Source: Rhynchospora pubera (taxonomy: Eukaryota; Streptophyta; Magnoliopsida; Poales; Cyperaceae). From it: DNA of 64,000 nucleotides. The notes under the pieces were generated by a model that did not search any database, was not told where the DNA came from, and saw only the letters and a list, made by a program, of their open reading frames with translations. The position numbers and the translations under genes are program-made. The stretch lies in assembly GCA_028095005.1 (NCBI GenBank), contig CM051459.1, forward strand, positions 204,949,902 to 205,013,901. The letters are read 5' to 3'. Shown here in pieces: positions 42,950-56,182 of this stretch. Numbering within the stretch: position 1 is the stretch's first letter; the number at the start of each line of letters is the position of its first letter.

Positions 42950-45244
42950 TTGATTCTTATTATTTGCTTGTTTCTTAATCAAGATCTGTCAGGTGTTAAT
43001 TTTTGCCTGAATTTTATGGCGTTAAGTGATGAATTAAGGGATTTAAAGCACTTCTGATATATACAACTAATTAGTCAATTGTTCATTAATTGCCTCAATT
43101 TTATGCATGCTTTGGAGGTGGAGGTGGAGGTGGAGGTGGCTTTGTTGGAGCATTTTTGAATTAGGTTAATTTTGTTTTCTTTGTTCTCTGATTCTCACAC
43201 TTTGCTTTTGTGTGTAGTAAAGAGGAGATCAAGTGTGAGAAACTCAATTGTTGCTTTGCAGCGTTTGCACTTTTCTCCGGGCGCTTTATTTCTTTGCGTT
43301 GTATCTAATCCTTTGTGTGTCGGTTGTTTGATTTTGAGGGGAAGATATTATTGTATGATGTTTATTTATGTATTATTTACTAAGTTGAGATATGAATCTG
43401 ATGACAGGCTACTAAGAGCCATTCACTTTAACATCATCAAGTAATGGGTTAATTATTGTTAGTGATGTATATATATGAGGACTTCAATCACTTTACACAT
43501 TCCTTTTTAGTATTTAAAATAATGATTGTCTACAAGCGTCCAATTGGTAATCACAAGGGCATCATTAATTATTTAGTGAATTTAGTGTTATTGGAATGAA
43601 TGATGTTATTGTTTTGCGGCACCCATTAATTGCTTCAATGATGCTAACTATTGCTAACCACTTAACCAACAGCCAGTCACGTGGCTCATTTATACTCTGT
43701 TAAGAATATAACTTTTTCAAAATTCCTATATAGCATTGAATTTTATTATTCCATTTGTGCTTTTTATCTATGCACAGTATCGAGTGATTAGTTAAAATTA
43801 ATTTTCTTTGTAAGTAATATCAGCTGTAAAAATTGGTAGAGAGTTCCATGCAAGAGACAATAAAAAAAGCTAAATATATATTAAAAAAATTCTATTACAG
43901 TAGAAACTAATGCTTTGCTCCAGAATATGCACGTAAATAAAAGGAAAGGAAAGGAAGAAGGGTCTAGTAAATTAATTCCAAATTTTGGGTTGCTTGTATT
44001 TGTATGACACCATTTGTTTTTAATGAAGGATACCACCTTCACTCCCTCCACTCTCCTCTATTGTTCTTCAAATTTGAAGTTTCGGAGCAGAGTAAATTTT
44101 TTTAACAGAATTTGATCACTTGCCTCTCCCTTCTTTTACCCTCCATTCTTTTTTTTTTTTCTTTTTTGGAGAGAGTTTAGATTTTCTCCAATAAGCATTT
44201 ATTTATTCTTTTTATACTATTTCTTGGCTGAGTGAAAACGATTCACAAATTCACATTCAATTGTTTTTGCCTGTGTGTTACTGAGAAATGATTTTTTTTA
44301 TTTCTCAAAATTATGATACTAACTTACCGTTTGAGTTAACAAGTTATACTTAATTAAACTTATTATTTATTTTTAATCGAATGCTAAATTAACTCTTAAA
44401 AACTTAAAATGAGAAAATATAGAATATTTCTCTTCCTAATAATTTAATAATTACGATCTTCAAAAATGATCAAACCTGTCTCAACGTTAATTTGCCACCT
44501 AAATGGTTAGTAGCATAGTTGCATTTAACTTAAAATTGTGTTTAAATGACGCCAACAAAAACCTAATGTGGGACTTGCATAATATCAGCGACCTGAAAAT
44601 GAATGAAACAGTACATGATTCCATTTATGTGGCAGACAAAAGCATCTGTGCAGTTGTCGAAACAAAATAGTTATGTACTAGTGCTCTCTATTTTTTTTTT
44701 TAAAAAAAAACAAATTTCTAACTATAGTTTGAAATATTTTTTTTTCGAAGGAAATTTGAAATATCACTTATTAAATCATTTATATGATAGATAGATTACA
44801 AAATAAACATATTTCTTTCATAGAATTTTCGTACTAAAGTATATACTAAAGAAATATATTCTTATAGTTGCCAAAATATGTTAATTTGCAGCTGCATGAC
44901 ATATTTGCAATGTACATCATATCTACTCTATAGCCGTCGGTATACACATTTAAAACAATAAAATTTAGCGTTGGTAAACTTAAATTGCCCCAAATTTTCT
45001 GGAATTCATGTGCTACGTCAGTAAAATAAATTCTTATTCTCTCCAGCGTAAGTTACAGCCCACAATGAGATGTTGACTTTTGTTAAGATTCGTGCTCAAT
45101 TTAATCCCAAAACACCCTCATTTTAATCCGCACCGTAAATTGTAAGAACCTATATCAAAGTGATTTATTATGACTCGCAAATATATGTGCAGGTAAGATT
45201 ATTGATAATTAAATTTCCCATAAATAAAGCCACATAAATTAAAA
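42950..45244. other. Intergenic, including 3' flank of the At3g17950-like gene
   Basis: No further gene recognised. A (GGAGGT)n microsatellite is at 43114-43139. Confidence 0.4.
43114..43139. repeat. (GGAGGT)n microsatellite
   Basis: Four and a third units of GGAGGT. Confidence 0.9.
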
Positions 45245-45247
45245 TTG

Positions 45248-45567
45248 CACTACACAAAAAAAGAGCTTTAGTACCGCCCCACTAACACATGTTTTTAAGA
45301 AAACCTGTATAAAAAATAGTCGGTGGCAATTTCTTAATTGGCAGGCTTTATTTTTAGTACTGTTTTTTTAGAAAAACCGGTGCTAAAAGGTTGGCGAAAA
45401 AAAAAACAGTTTATCTACAGTACTAAAGATAGTAAATATTTTTTTAAAAAAAAAGTCCCGCCTTTTTCCGCGAATTTCAACGCATTTTTAACATCGACTT
45501 TTTAATATCGGGCTTTAATTATCTTTAATACCCCTATTATTAGTACAACTAAAAAAATGGCGTAGTG
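45248..45567. mobile_element. CACTA MITE, 320 bp
   Basis: Begins CACTACACAAAAAAAGAGC and ends AAAAAAATGGCGTAGTG. 3-bp target duplication TTG on both sides (45245-45247, 45568-45570). Internal short repeats around TTTAGTAC resemble subterminal motifs. No coding capacity. Confidence 0.85.
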
Positions 45568-45714
45568 TTGACAAAAGTAATTCCCCATGCTTAGGATCCT
45601 TTTCCTAATACAATCAAATCACTAATTAATTAATTACTATACGTTCACATTCATGTGACTCTGCAAAATCCAACAGGAACTATTTCTATTTCCACGCTTA
45701 CCTTTTTTCTCAAC

Positions 45715-46522
45715 CAGGGGCGAAGCTACATGCATTTTGGTGGGTCCATGGACCCACCTCAAAAAAAATTTATTTTATATTATATTTGTTTAAAAAATTT
45801 ATTTTATATTATATTTGTTTGTAATTAAAAGATAAATACACAAGAAATTAGGGACTCATCTCAAAAATTTGAAGGACCCAGCTAGACATGTTATGTTTGT
45901 TTTGAATTGCATAATGACACCTAAAAAATCGCATAGGGACCCATTTAGCATTTGTTCCTGGCTAATCGTCTTGTTCCCTCCTACCCAATGAATCTTATTA
46001 AGACAAAACTTAGAATATAATGAAATATTTGGATAAAAAATCATTTGTAGCATATATATACTAGTGTGAATCTCGCGCATTACGCGATTCGTCTATATAT
46101 TATTATGTGAACTTTAGGACATTATAAATAAAAGCTGCCATAAAAGATAAAAAATACAACTCGGATATTATATAAAAACTATAACTAAAATAAACAAAAA
46201 TAAGTGCTTAATGAGATTTCTAAAGTACTTATTCTGCAAAATTATGAAAAAATAAAAATTCATACGAAATTGTTGTATTTTTTTTTGTTGTCTTGACTTT
46301 TGAATTATTATCTTGTATATTAAATATATTATTTTAGATTTTCTATTATTATGATAATATATATTTGATTTCTCATGACTTTTTTATCTAACATTATTTC
46401 AGAGTTGTTTATTTAAGAATTATTATTATACTATATATATATTAGACGTTATATCATACATATTTTTTCAGCAAAAAAAATTTTACGGACCCTGCTGACA
46501 CAAAATCCTAGCTTCGCCACTG
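45715..46522. mobile_element. hAT-type non-autonomous element, 808 bp
   Basis: TIRs CAGGGGCGAAGCTA / TAGCTTCGCCACTG. Flanks TTCTCAAC and TTGTCAAC form an 8-bp duplication with one mismatch. Includes GTGGGTCCATGGACCCAC, a short palindrome near the left end. No transposase frame. Confidence 0.85.
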
Positions 46523-46748
46523 TTGTCAACTACTTGTTCTTTGGAATTATATCATCTGAAGTTTCTAAAGAGAGAATTTCAACATCACAATTGTCCGATC
46601 AATAATGAGTGCAATACCGAATCTGTATGGTTCGTAAATCTTAATCATCGAAATTAAATCAAACGGTTGTGATGAAAAACTAAAGAGAACAATTTACGGA
46701 TCCCACGCTCTCCCGGACTCACGTTGACTATGCGTGTGCAACCTTCAT

Positions 46749-47687
46749 ATAATTTTTTTTTTTGAAACAAGTAGGGTAAAACGCCCTACCACTTTCCATT
46801 TCAACAGAAAGCAAAGAGTTACAAACAGTCAATCAAACAACCAGAGAAATACACCCCATGTAATTATCTAATCAGCTGATACACCAAGAACCCATCCCCT
46901 TTATTCATTCTAGTCCTTCTAAAGTAAGAAATTACAAACAAAAACTAAAACATCAGAAAATAGAGCGCTCAGGTCACATTATCTTCTGCATTCCTTTTCC
47001 AAGTTATTAGGCTACTACTGTTGCTACATCAGCTCCCCCCTTCAACAGCAGCGGAATTTCTCCAACATCTGGTAGCATAGCCATCGCTTGAGTTGTCAGT
47101 TGCTCATTCCATGCTCCTGACCAGTACCCCAATAGGCCTTTAATCAAGAGAGCAAACGATTTAGTGGTGTGAGGGGTGCTTTGATTAAAGCACACATCAT
47201 TGTGGTTTATCCATGTCATCCAAACAATAAGAACTAGCTCTTGGTCTAGTGACAAAGAGCAATGCATTTCAAATGAGAGGTCGCAGGTTCGAAACCCGGC
47301 TGGGGGGTCTTTATAGACATTTAATTTAAAAATAAGTTGAGAGGCTTGACCCCCAATTTATCTTCAAAAAAAATATATATATCATCCAAACAATAGCACT
47401 AACACACAATTGGAAACCATATCTCTGATGTGAATCAACACACCAAGTTGACTGAATAAATTCATCTAAAGATCTAGGTATATTAATGTTGAATTGACCT
47501 AAGAACCATTGTCAAATTCCCTGGTGATGGGAGCACCTAAAGAATAGATGATCAATTATTTCACTTTTATTACAATAAACATATTGAATGTCGCCTGACT
47601 AACCCCTTGCGCTCAGATTTGATCTAGTAAGTAATTTACTTTTGCTTAGAAGCCAGAGAAAATTTCTAATTTTCAGGGACCGAGTTA
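46749..47687 (-). mobile_element. L1-type LINE 3' remnant, degraded
   Basis: Reading leftward, a diverged RT zinc-binding region can be seen near 47500-47650 (pieces DHLFFRC and KLLTRSNLSARG). It is followed by VWMTWINHNDVCFNQ, like the W-x-x-W-x-x-R-N-D segment after the RT domain, and then a poly-A tail (T run at 46749-46763). Frames are broken. A SINE (47230-47381) is inserted in it. Confidence 0.6.
47230..47381 (+). mobile_element. tRNA-derived SINE (family S1), complete, 152 bp
   Basis: AGAACTAGCTCTTGG head, A box around TGGTCTAGTGA, perfect B box GGTTCGAAACC (47286-47296), A-rich tail. Perfect 14-bp target duplication TCATCCAAACAATA (47216-47229, 47382-47395). This is the least altered copy in the window. 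Confidence 0.93.
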
Positions 47688-47695
47688 GGGGTGAA

Positions 47696-47939
47696 AACGG
47701 TCACCGTTTTGACCGTCCTTTCGTTTCGTTTCGTTCAAAACGAAACGAAACGGTTAAGATTTTTTGTTGCGTTTTATAAACGAAACGGTTAACGAAAGTT
47801 TAGAACAGTTTCGTCCATGTGTATTTTCGTGGTATTTTGACGAAACGGTTAATGCAAATTGGTGATCAATTTCGTTTTAAAACGAAACGGTTAACGAAAT
47901 CGACCGTTTTTTGGTCGTTTTAGACGTTATGCAGCCATA
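47696..47939. mobile_element. hAT-type MITE, 244 bp (family H3)
   Basis: TAGGGGTGAAAACGG... with flanks GACCGAGT and GACGGAGT (7 of 8). Interior of GTTTCGTTTCG and ACGAAACGG repeats as in 38127 and 59611. It ends 266 bp before the SKIP28-like start codon, within its promoter. Confidence 0.85.
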
Positions 47940-48205
47940 GACGGAGTTCACCAATATTCCTCTCGTATAAGCCCAGCCCATATCACCCCTAAAAATTAGG
48001 TCCACAAAACCCGGTTCTTCACTCTTCAGTCTTCAGAATCGTCGAGTAATATCCCTTCACGATTCCTCCTGAAGTCACGTGCGACGTGCCTCTCGATATT
48101 ATCTCCGACGCCTCCTTTCTTTCTCAGTTCTCACTTCACCTCTCATTCGCCACTTTATTACTTCTACGTCTCTCTCTCTCTCTCTCTCAACCTGTTCTCA
48201 CTACC

Positions 48206-50950
48206 ATGTCTCACCTCTCCAGTTCGGACCCTTCTCCGACGAACCCCGACTCGGAGTCTCCACACGGCGCACTGTTCCTAGTACTTCACTACCTCCCGGT
48301 CAGAGAACTCTTGGCTTTCCAAAGCGTCTCTCGGTTTTGCTGCGATGCTATTTCAAGCGACCCTTCCTTGTGGAGGGAAATCACGGTGCAACCTCCGCTC
48401 AGCTCCAAGCTTACTGATGAAGCGTTGTTGGGTCTCACTTCTAGAGCTGAAGGGACGCTCCGATCCTTGACTCTCATCGATTGTGTTAAGATCTCTGATG
48501 ATGGGTTGCTTACTGTTGTCGAACAAAATCCTGAGATTACAAAGGTGAATTTTATGTATTTGAGGTTTTTTCATGATTAGTGTCTAGTGTGTTAAAGGAT
48601 GTTAATTAGAATTCAGAATATGTTGTACACATTAGTTTAATAGAACCTGACAGAACCATATTTTATTTTAGAATGTATAAACAAGCAGCAGTAAAATAAC
48701 TCTCTTACTGGTAACCGGGCCTGGCTACTTCTCCTTAGTGATGTTATGTATTTGGTACTGTAGTAGAACTATATGCACTATCCAGATTTCAGTCATTAGT
48801 TGTGCTGTGTCAGACTTGGCCTATACTGATACCATAATTTACCAGTTACCATTATCATATTACTATAATTCAGTACACAATCCTTGCATGAAACTGGCAT
48901 CGGTGCTATGCATAATTCTGTTGCTAGGCTTCAGATTTTAATGCTTGAGATTTGAACGGCCAGTCTGAGCTGATCAACATGATCTCCAAACTCAACACTT
49001 ATAATGGACCAAGTTGTACATGTTTTCGATTCTTTTTTACTATAATTTTTTGTTGGGAGATTTATGGTATTATTGGATGATCCAGAATTTTCTATGTTGA
49101 TATTTTTTCTCCTATCCAAAAAATTAGTGAAAGAATTTATAAATAATATAAAAATTGAACCTCACTGTTTTGGTAAGGAATATTAGTTTTGTTGTTAATC
49201 TTTATTATTTGGGGCGCTACAAAATGTTCAGAACCTATGAAAATTCTGTTTTTGCTTAGGCATAACCTATGTGGCTATCAATATTGGTACATGCTGAAAT
49301 TATATTTACTAATTAAAGTTGTCTTTAAATAATTTCAGCTTTTTGTGCCAGGATGCTTACATCTGACAGCAGATGGCATGGTAGAAGTGGTTAAGCGCCT
49401 GCATGATAGAAAAGGTAATGTTGACCAGCTTCGGCTTCGGTTGCCTCTGTAATATAAAAAAGGACCACCTTGATGTCCTCAACTCTTTCCTCTGCAAAGA
49501 TGGCTCGAGATCTAAATCCTTAATGCCATCTTTCTACGGCTCAAATCATTCGTCAGGATCGATCAACAACGATGATGGACGACCTATAGATGTTGACATG
49601 TGTCCCATATGCCGGTCTGTGAGATTGGTATTTGATTGCACAAGAGATAAGTGCAGGTTAGAAATCTCTCTTTTTCTTAATCGACCCACCACCAATGGTG
49701 CCCTAAGAGCCATAATTTTATTTGTGGGTACCAAACTAGTTTCTGCTATGTAACAGACTAGGCTACCAGCTTGTACAACGATGCAATATGGCCATAGTGG
49801 GTCAAATGGGGTTGTATTTAAGAAGGGTATACAGTTCAGAATCTTCAGATCATTTCAGTTTTAAGCTGTTCTGTTTAACTTTGTTTGAGTTCATTACTTG
49901 GGTCACAAGTACAATCCAGCTAGGGGTCTGTATCATTTCAGCTTTTCACCTGACAAAGCTTGCTTCAGATTTACCTTTGGGTGTTTCCTTAGGGGTGTTG
50001 GTCTGCTTTTCTACGAGTCTGGTGCATTTGGTTCACTAATAATTAGGTCCATCAGGTTTTGTTTGTGACACAGTTCTTTAGTATAGATCAAGCTAAATCA
50101 CAGGCTGGACAGTTTTATGTCAGTTCTATGGATATTGAGTATTGAGTACTCAGAATTTCAGATCGGATTGGGTTCAAGGGGGGTGCCTGGAAAGGGGGTG
50201 GAGTGCATGTATCCAGTCAAATGGGCATACTGATATCACTATGTAGAAATAGAGAGAGTATAGAGTTTGAAATTAGATACATATATGGTTCCTGATACGC
50301 TTCATATCTGGAGATAAAGACAAAGTCTGCTTGTTTAGGTGCAGATTATCAGATATGGTAATTATCAGTAAATACCTTTTTAAGTTAGGTTACTCATATC
50401 TCTATACTTATCAGTACTGGTATCTTGGAGAATTGACCACCATCTGATCAGTATTCAGTCTGCTTTTCCTTTTACCTGGGCTTAAATGTTTGGGCTGGTG
50501 ATTGGGCCTTATTATATATTTTTTGGGCCAATGGTCATTTCTGACAAGTATCTGTATCTCAATGAGGGATTTGATTTCCTAATGTTTTCTGCCTGGCCTT
50601 TTCTCATTATGTATCAACACATTTTGGTCTTATTATTTATGAAAAAAGTTTCTGAAAAAAACTCTAGGAAGATGGAACAGCGGTGGATCGAGTGTCGGGG
50701 ATGTTTCTTCTGCATTCCCAGGTGTGAAGATTGCGGTGGTTGCATAGACCCAGATCATGTGTGCCACTCGGAGAGCGCATGCAAACATCTCTTGTGCATT
50801 GATTGCTGGCTCCAGCTTCCAAAGTGTGACACTTGCAACCGGCCTTATTGCAAGGGACACAATAGCTTCGTGGGGCCCACGACTGGCTTCATTTGTCAGG
50901 AGTGTGCTGATGGGGATTTCTTGCGCAATGTACCTGAGGCTGGTTTTTAA
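48206..50950 (+). pseudogene. F-box protein, SKIP28-like, with a frameshift in exon 2
   Basis: Three exons: 48206-48544, 49339-49656 and 50668-50950. Exon 1 encodes an F-box-like N-terminus (LFLVLHYLPVRELLAFQSVSR, DPSLWREI) and LRR-like text (LTLIDCVKISDDGL). Exon 2 starts in frame (LFVPGCLHLTADG), but after about DQLRLR the frame must change by one base to read CLCNIKKDHLDVL and RPIDVDMCPICRSVRLVFDC. Exon 3 is Cys-rich (CRGCFFCIPRCEDCGGC, CIDCWLQLPKCDTC). This order matches the SKIP28-type F-box proteins, SCF ubiquitin-ligase adaptors. The shift (around 49430-49450) truncates the product soon after residue 145. It may be a real inactivating change or a sequence error; everything else looks intact. 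The in-frame ATG at 48086 precedes the conserved start and is probably 5' UTR. Confidence 0.8.
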
Positions 50951-51924
50951 TATTGGCTCTCAATTTGAGCTGTTAAATGCTTCAAAAGTTAATTTCTACC
51001 AAAAAAATCGATTGTACGAGCGTGCTGTACAAGACATTCCTGTACAAAATGAAATGGGGCAATACTGATTTTGCTGCCGTTGTCTTGTAACAGTGCTTGT
51101 TTTTAAATGTGATTGACGTGGTGAACTCAAATGAGCTATTGAAGAGATGTCATTACTACTTTTAAGAACTTTATACTATTTATTCCCCCTTTATTGTTAC
51201 ATTTCTTCTATCTACTTTTGCATTTCCATTTATTAGCCGATAATTTAATGTAGAAAAGGAGTAAACGATATTGCTGTTAACAATTTTGAAATACAACTTG
51301 GTACCAAGTTTGGGCCGTGTCAAAATGCAAGTTGCTGTCCTTCTTTCATTACTCTTCGCCTGCGTTTTCACTTGCCATTTTTTTAAGTCAAGAAGTTTTT
51401 GACATATAACTCCTTGTTCATGCAAGAAATCAATTCATATATAAAAATATTGTCCCATAACCATGTGTCAGATATTCGTAAACTCCAACAATAAGTCGTT
51501 CTGTGTCTTTCTGAATTTAGAATTGCAATCATTGCTTCAAACCAAAGAATATCAATATTTTGGAAGTGAAATGGATTGATGCATCCATGGAGATAACAAG
51601 CTGTGATGAAGTGAAGAGTTAAATTGACACCTAAGCTTGCGTCTATTTTGTAGAAACTTCTTGTGGAGTAAGAGTTAGTCTTTGGTCTTCATTGTAGAAA
51701 TTCATAACCCCATGCAATAGATGACAAGGGACCACAGTTGGCATATTCGTTGTGTAGTTCATTGGAGTCCAAGGGAAGTTGTAATGGTTCATACCTCCTT
51801 GTCATGAGTAGAGTAAGGGATAATGTACGCAGTATGGCTGTATGGAATAAACATTACAAAGTAAATTTCCCAAATTTCCTAAATCTCTTTATGAGATATG
51901 TTTCCACATAAATAAATGTCCCTA
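50951..51924. other. 3' flank of the SKIP28-like gene and intergenic
   Basis: No further gene recognised. Confidence 0.4.
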
Positions 51925-51932
51925 TGTGCAAG

Positions 51933-52555
51933 TAGGGCTGTCAATGGGTACGGTACGGTAGAAGGTATTTTCATATCCGCACCCGTTAAAATTTTCTTTA
52001 TCCATATTTGTACCCGTTAAAAAAGACCTTATCCGTACCCGTTAAGAATTAACGTTAAGGGTAGGGTAACAGTACATAACGGGTAATAATAATATTATTA
52101 ATTTAATAAAAATATATAATGTGATAAATAAATAATATCAAATAAATATATAGATAAAGTAAAATATTTAGATAATATTTTAGATATAAAAAAATTTATG
52201 AAATTTATTCTCATATCAATTGAATTCCAAAAATCTATATAACTAATTATAAATTATAATATAATATAGAATGAAAAATTATCATCATAAATAAGTTTGG
52301 ATGAAGATCGAAATTAATAACATATCTTTCGAAATATGCTAAAAACTTGATTATATATACATATATGTTTGTAAAATATTATCCGTTAGATAATGGGTAC
52401 GAAATAACCCTTACCCGTACCCATACCCGATAAGTTAATGAAAATTTTTCTTTACCCGTACCCATACCCGTTAGTCTAACGAAAATAAAATCTTACCCGT
52501 ACCCGTCTATCGAATACGGTACGGATAGGATAAACGAGTTTCATTGACAGCCCTA
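51933..52555. mobile_element. hAT-type element, 623 bp, with TACCCG repeats
   Basis: TAGGGCTGTCAATGGGTACGG...TTTCATTGACAGCCCTA. Perfect 8-bp duplication TGTGCAAG (51925-51932, 52556-52563). Subterminal arrays of TACCCGTACCCG / GGGTACGG. The interior is AT-rich. No coding capacity. Confidence 0.93.
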
Positions 52556-52563
52556 TGTGCAAG

Positions 52564-53071
52564 AGTTAAAGAGTAATTGGACACTTTACACTTTTACATA
52601 GAAACTCTTTGATGAATAATTTTTCTAAATTGAAAAGTTTTATTTATACGAATTCATTTAATATCGACATTTATTCTGTTAGAATTTGCTTCTTTTTTTT
52701 CTTTTATTTTTCTTGGGTGATGATCTCCTCTCTCTCATTTAAGAATAAAGCAGTATAAAGTAAATTATTAATTATCCATCAACTAGCCAAATATTATAAT
52801 TCAGATGTCAACTTCGTACCTAATGAAGTAGCTATGCAAGTTGAGATAATGTGAATATATGAATATATATATGTAATTCATGGTAGACTTTTGTTCACAA
52901 GGTACGCAGTTTTAAACATTCTTGTTATGTGGGACGGACTATATCCTCATGATTATCTTAAGATTGAGAATCAAATTATCGAGTACCTTCACTCAAGAAT
53001 CTAAATTACTAGTAATGTTATGAACAAATATTCGTCCATATTATATGTCATAATCATTCACATTCATGCAA
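52564..53071. other. Intergenic, no feature recognised
   Basis: Nothing identifiable. Confidence 0.4.
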
Positions 53072-53080
53072 ATTTTTTTT

Positions 53081-53479
53081 GAGGTGGACTAAAATCAGCC
53101 GCGCGACTGATGGATGAACCCGTTAGTCACGATTAGATCTCAATTTTTGAGGTTCAAATGACTAATTCTAACCGTTCAATGTGTTCTTCCTATTGAAATC
53201 TCATTGGAGACCAAGTTTTACATTTTTCTGATTTTTTTTTTGCTATTTTTTTGAGATTTATAAAAATCGTTGTAATTGAAGGGTCCATAATTATTTAGAT
53301 TATGAATTTTATAAAATACCAAAAAAATACTAAAAATTTTCAGAAAAATATAAAATTTGGTCTCCGATGAGATTTTCATATGGAAAACACATTGAACGGT
53401 TCGAATCGACTGCTAGAATATCGAAATTTGAGATTTAATCGTAGTTGTCCATCAGTCGCGACTGATTTTAGTCTACCTC
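53081..53479. mobile_element. Mutator-type palindromic MITE, 399 bp (family M1)
   Basis: GAGGTGGACTAAAATCAG...CTGATTTTAGTCTACCTC, self-complementary over most of its length. 9-bp duplication ATTTTTTTT on both sides. Same family as 6604-7011. Confidence 0.85.
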
Positions 53480-53489
53480 ATTTTTTTTA

Positions 53490-56180
53490 ATGAAAACAAT
53501 ACGTTATTACTTTGTTAACTATTAACCTTTGATTATTCTTTATCCAGTTATTGGCAAATTTCTTCAAAATATTTAGTCGTAATTATATTCCGTGTGACAG
53601 ACTGACGGGTCTTCGCATAATAAGGCACTAAATATTTCATCATCCCATATGACTTGTTTTCTCCAGTCTATACTATTATATGTAGTCTTAGACACGCCAG
53701 AGACATGAAGATGGCAACATGCACTAACATCGGACTATGCACGTCTAGACCTCTCATTCATTTTTTCATGAGACTTCTACTGCCAAAAACACTAGGAAAA
53801 GAAGTTTCTTGCATAGTTTGTATGATTCTTTTCCCACATAAGTCACACATAAGCACACTCTTTTTACCGTCCCTTTTTCCTTGAACCCACTTCTTTGTGT
53901 GACAGGAGCCTAATGAGGATTCCTCAGACGAGAGCAAGAAAATGGGATAGCTAGTGCTTTTGTTAGAGTAAAATATATATTATAGACTAGGGATATCAAA
54001 TTCATCCTGCAAATTGCAAAAGGAGGATAATTTGCAGCATATCTCCATCAAGCAAAGACAATTAGACAAACAATGAATTCAAACACCTGGAAAAAAAAAA
54101 AGAACTTCCTATATAATTTTTCTTCTGTCTGATTCAAGTTATATGAAAGCAAACCTAAATTATATTTTGGAATATATTCGCCTATGGGCTTCTTTCACCA
54201 GAAAAAATAATGAGTAGATCATCTTGGGCAGTTCAATCAACATTTCAAATTTCTAAAATTAACATATTAGTACAAAATGTTGGACATTTTTTTAAAATTT
54301 ATTTGGACAGCACTGTAGCTAAACTAACTTTATGAGCAATATATAACAAGTTGACAATATATTCAGATGGCATCGTTAATGTCACTATTAAACTTAAACT
54401 TTAAGAAGATGAAGTTTGGTGGAAGATCACGATCGTACGTAAATAAACTTTGCCAAACAAAACCTTGAAAAAAATTATTGTGGACAATTTGATCCCATTG
54501 ACTTTGGGAAAACAAACGAAATAGAACAATAATAAAAGTAATTTTGGGAATGAAATGCACTCTTTATGAGACTTCTATTTTGTTGGGATCTCAATAAACG
54601 CATCCATTGACTTCGAACTCAAGTCTTTGTGCTCTGTAAAAACTTAAAAATCACTACATCAGTCAGGCTGTGAGATTGCTGAGATGTTTCTCTGACAAAT
54701 TTTTAAATTTATACACTGATGAAATGAAAAAGAATATTGTTATATGCTTTGATTTAATTAGAATCAAGTTGATTGAACAAGATTTTCTCGGGTTTTGCTC
54801 ATAAGCTTCCTATTAAATGCTTGTACCATGTTGCATCTGTCTTAGATTTCTTTTCCACAAGTCAATTAGTGAAGTCTTTGAGAGCATCTAGATTAACATT
54901 TTTTCCCCCTTTAATTTTGGTGTGAATGCTATAAAATCAAAGGCTGCTCATTCAGAACATGCACAACAATAAAATATACATATAAAAAGGAAAAATAAAA
55001 AGGGATAATCTCTTTGGCTAATTTATGCTAAAACCTTCAAATCCGAAAAAAAAAAAAACAGAGATGCTAAAAATATAAGGTGCATTGTGCTACTGCCGAA
55101 TACATAGCTATCACCACCAACCCAGTAAACTACAAACAGAAGCACAAATATACTGCCAAGTACAGCCGGAAACACTGTGAGTGAAAAGGATTTCGAATAT
55201 CCCTAAAATCTGAAATTTTCAGGCAAAATATCTGAGGGGAAAAAACCTAGTAAATAAATATACCTTGATTTAAGGAAATTATAATAGGTCTAGACATGTT
55301 TGAAGGTCATATTTAGTAGGAAATGTCTTCCACATATCTAATTGCTTGACAATTATGTTCATTCACTTTCAAGAATGTTGATTTGTGTCCAAGGACTCAA
55401 GTAAGAAATTTTAGAATATTTAAATACCCTTTTAGAAGTGTCTCTGACAATGGATTAAACGAGTCTAGACGATATCTAGAATTTATTTGACTGCCAACTG
55501 TATACATGTGACAACGAGAGCAATTTCTATTTTCAACTAAACAATTGAAATCATGACTCACACAAGTCATAAGTCACGAGCATTTAAAATGGTATTATGA
55601 GAGACTGACACGGTGTTTGTGTAAAAGGTGACGGAAGAAATAGAAAGAGAGGAAAATCAAAGTTTATAAATTAATTCTATTATATTAAATAAATGGGAGG
55701 GTAAATTCGTTATAAAATCAATAGAGGTTACTAGTTAGCCGCCTCAAATCTTCAGATGTTCTGTTTTGCTATTTATTTATCAAGTTGAAAGCTGTGAAAG
55801 AGAAGAAAATGCAAAATTCACATCAAACCAAACAAGAAGGTACAAATAATAATATAATAATAATAATAATAATTTAATCATATTTATTTATTTTCTTTTT
55901 TCCCTTTTCTCAGTTCTCACTAATATTTTTTTCTTTTCACTTCACATATGCTTGTGTAATCCTCAGAAGTGGTTAAAAATATGAACTTTCAGTGAGAATT
56001 TTAAAGGTGCCAGTTTCAAAATGTATTTGGTTAAGCGCGTGAACAAGAGACGAAAAAGGAGGTCGTGAACAGTTAGTTTGCTCCCAGTTCGTTCGTTGTT
56101 CGCCAAAAAGGGAGAACAAGGAACAAGCTGTGAACAATCTGTCCGGGTTGTTCATTCGCTGTTTGGGTTCCGCTAGTTCA
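53490..56180. other. Intergenic, no gene recognised
   Basis: AT-rich with simple (AAT)n and A runs. A region rich in AACAAG/GTTCG motifs (about 56030-56180) leads into the 51-bp tandem repeat. Confidence 0.4.
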
Positions 56181-56182
56181 CC

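Noticed and set aside
47007..47267. 86-residue minus-strand frame as a host gene
   Set aside because: The motif after WxxWxxxNDVCFN and the poly-A tail place it in a LINE remnant.
48086..48205. Upstream ATG extending the SKIP28-like protein by 40 residues
   Set aside because: The extension is CT-microsatellite translation (LRLSLSLSQ). The ATG at 48206 has the better context and gives the usual family start.
53654..53884. 76-residue plus-strand frame
   Set aside because: No domain or signal, and composition like random sequence.
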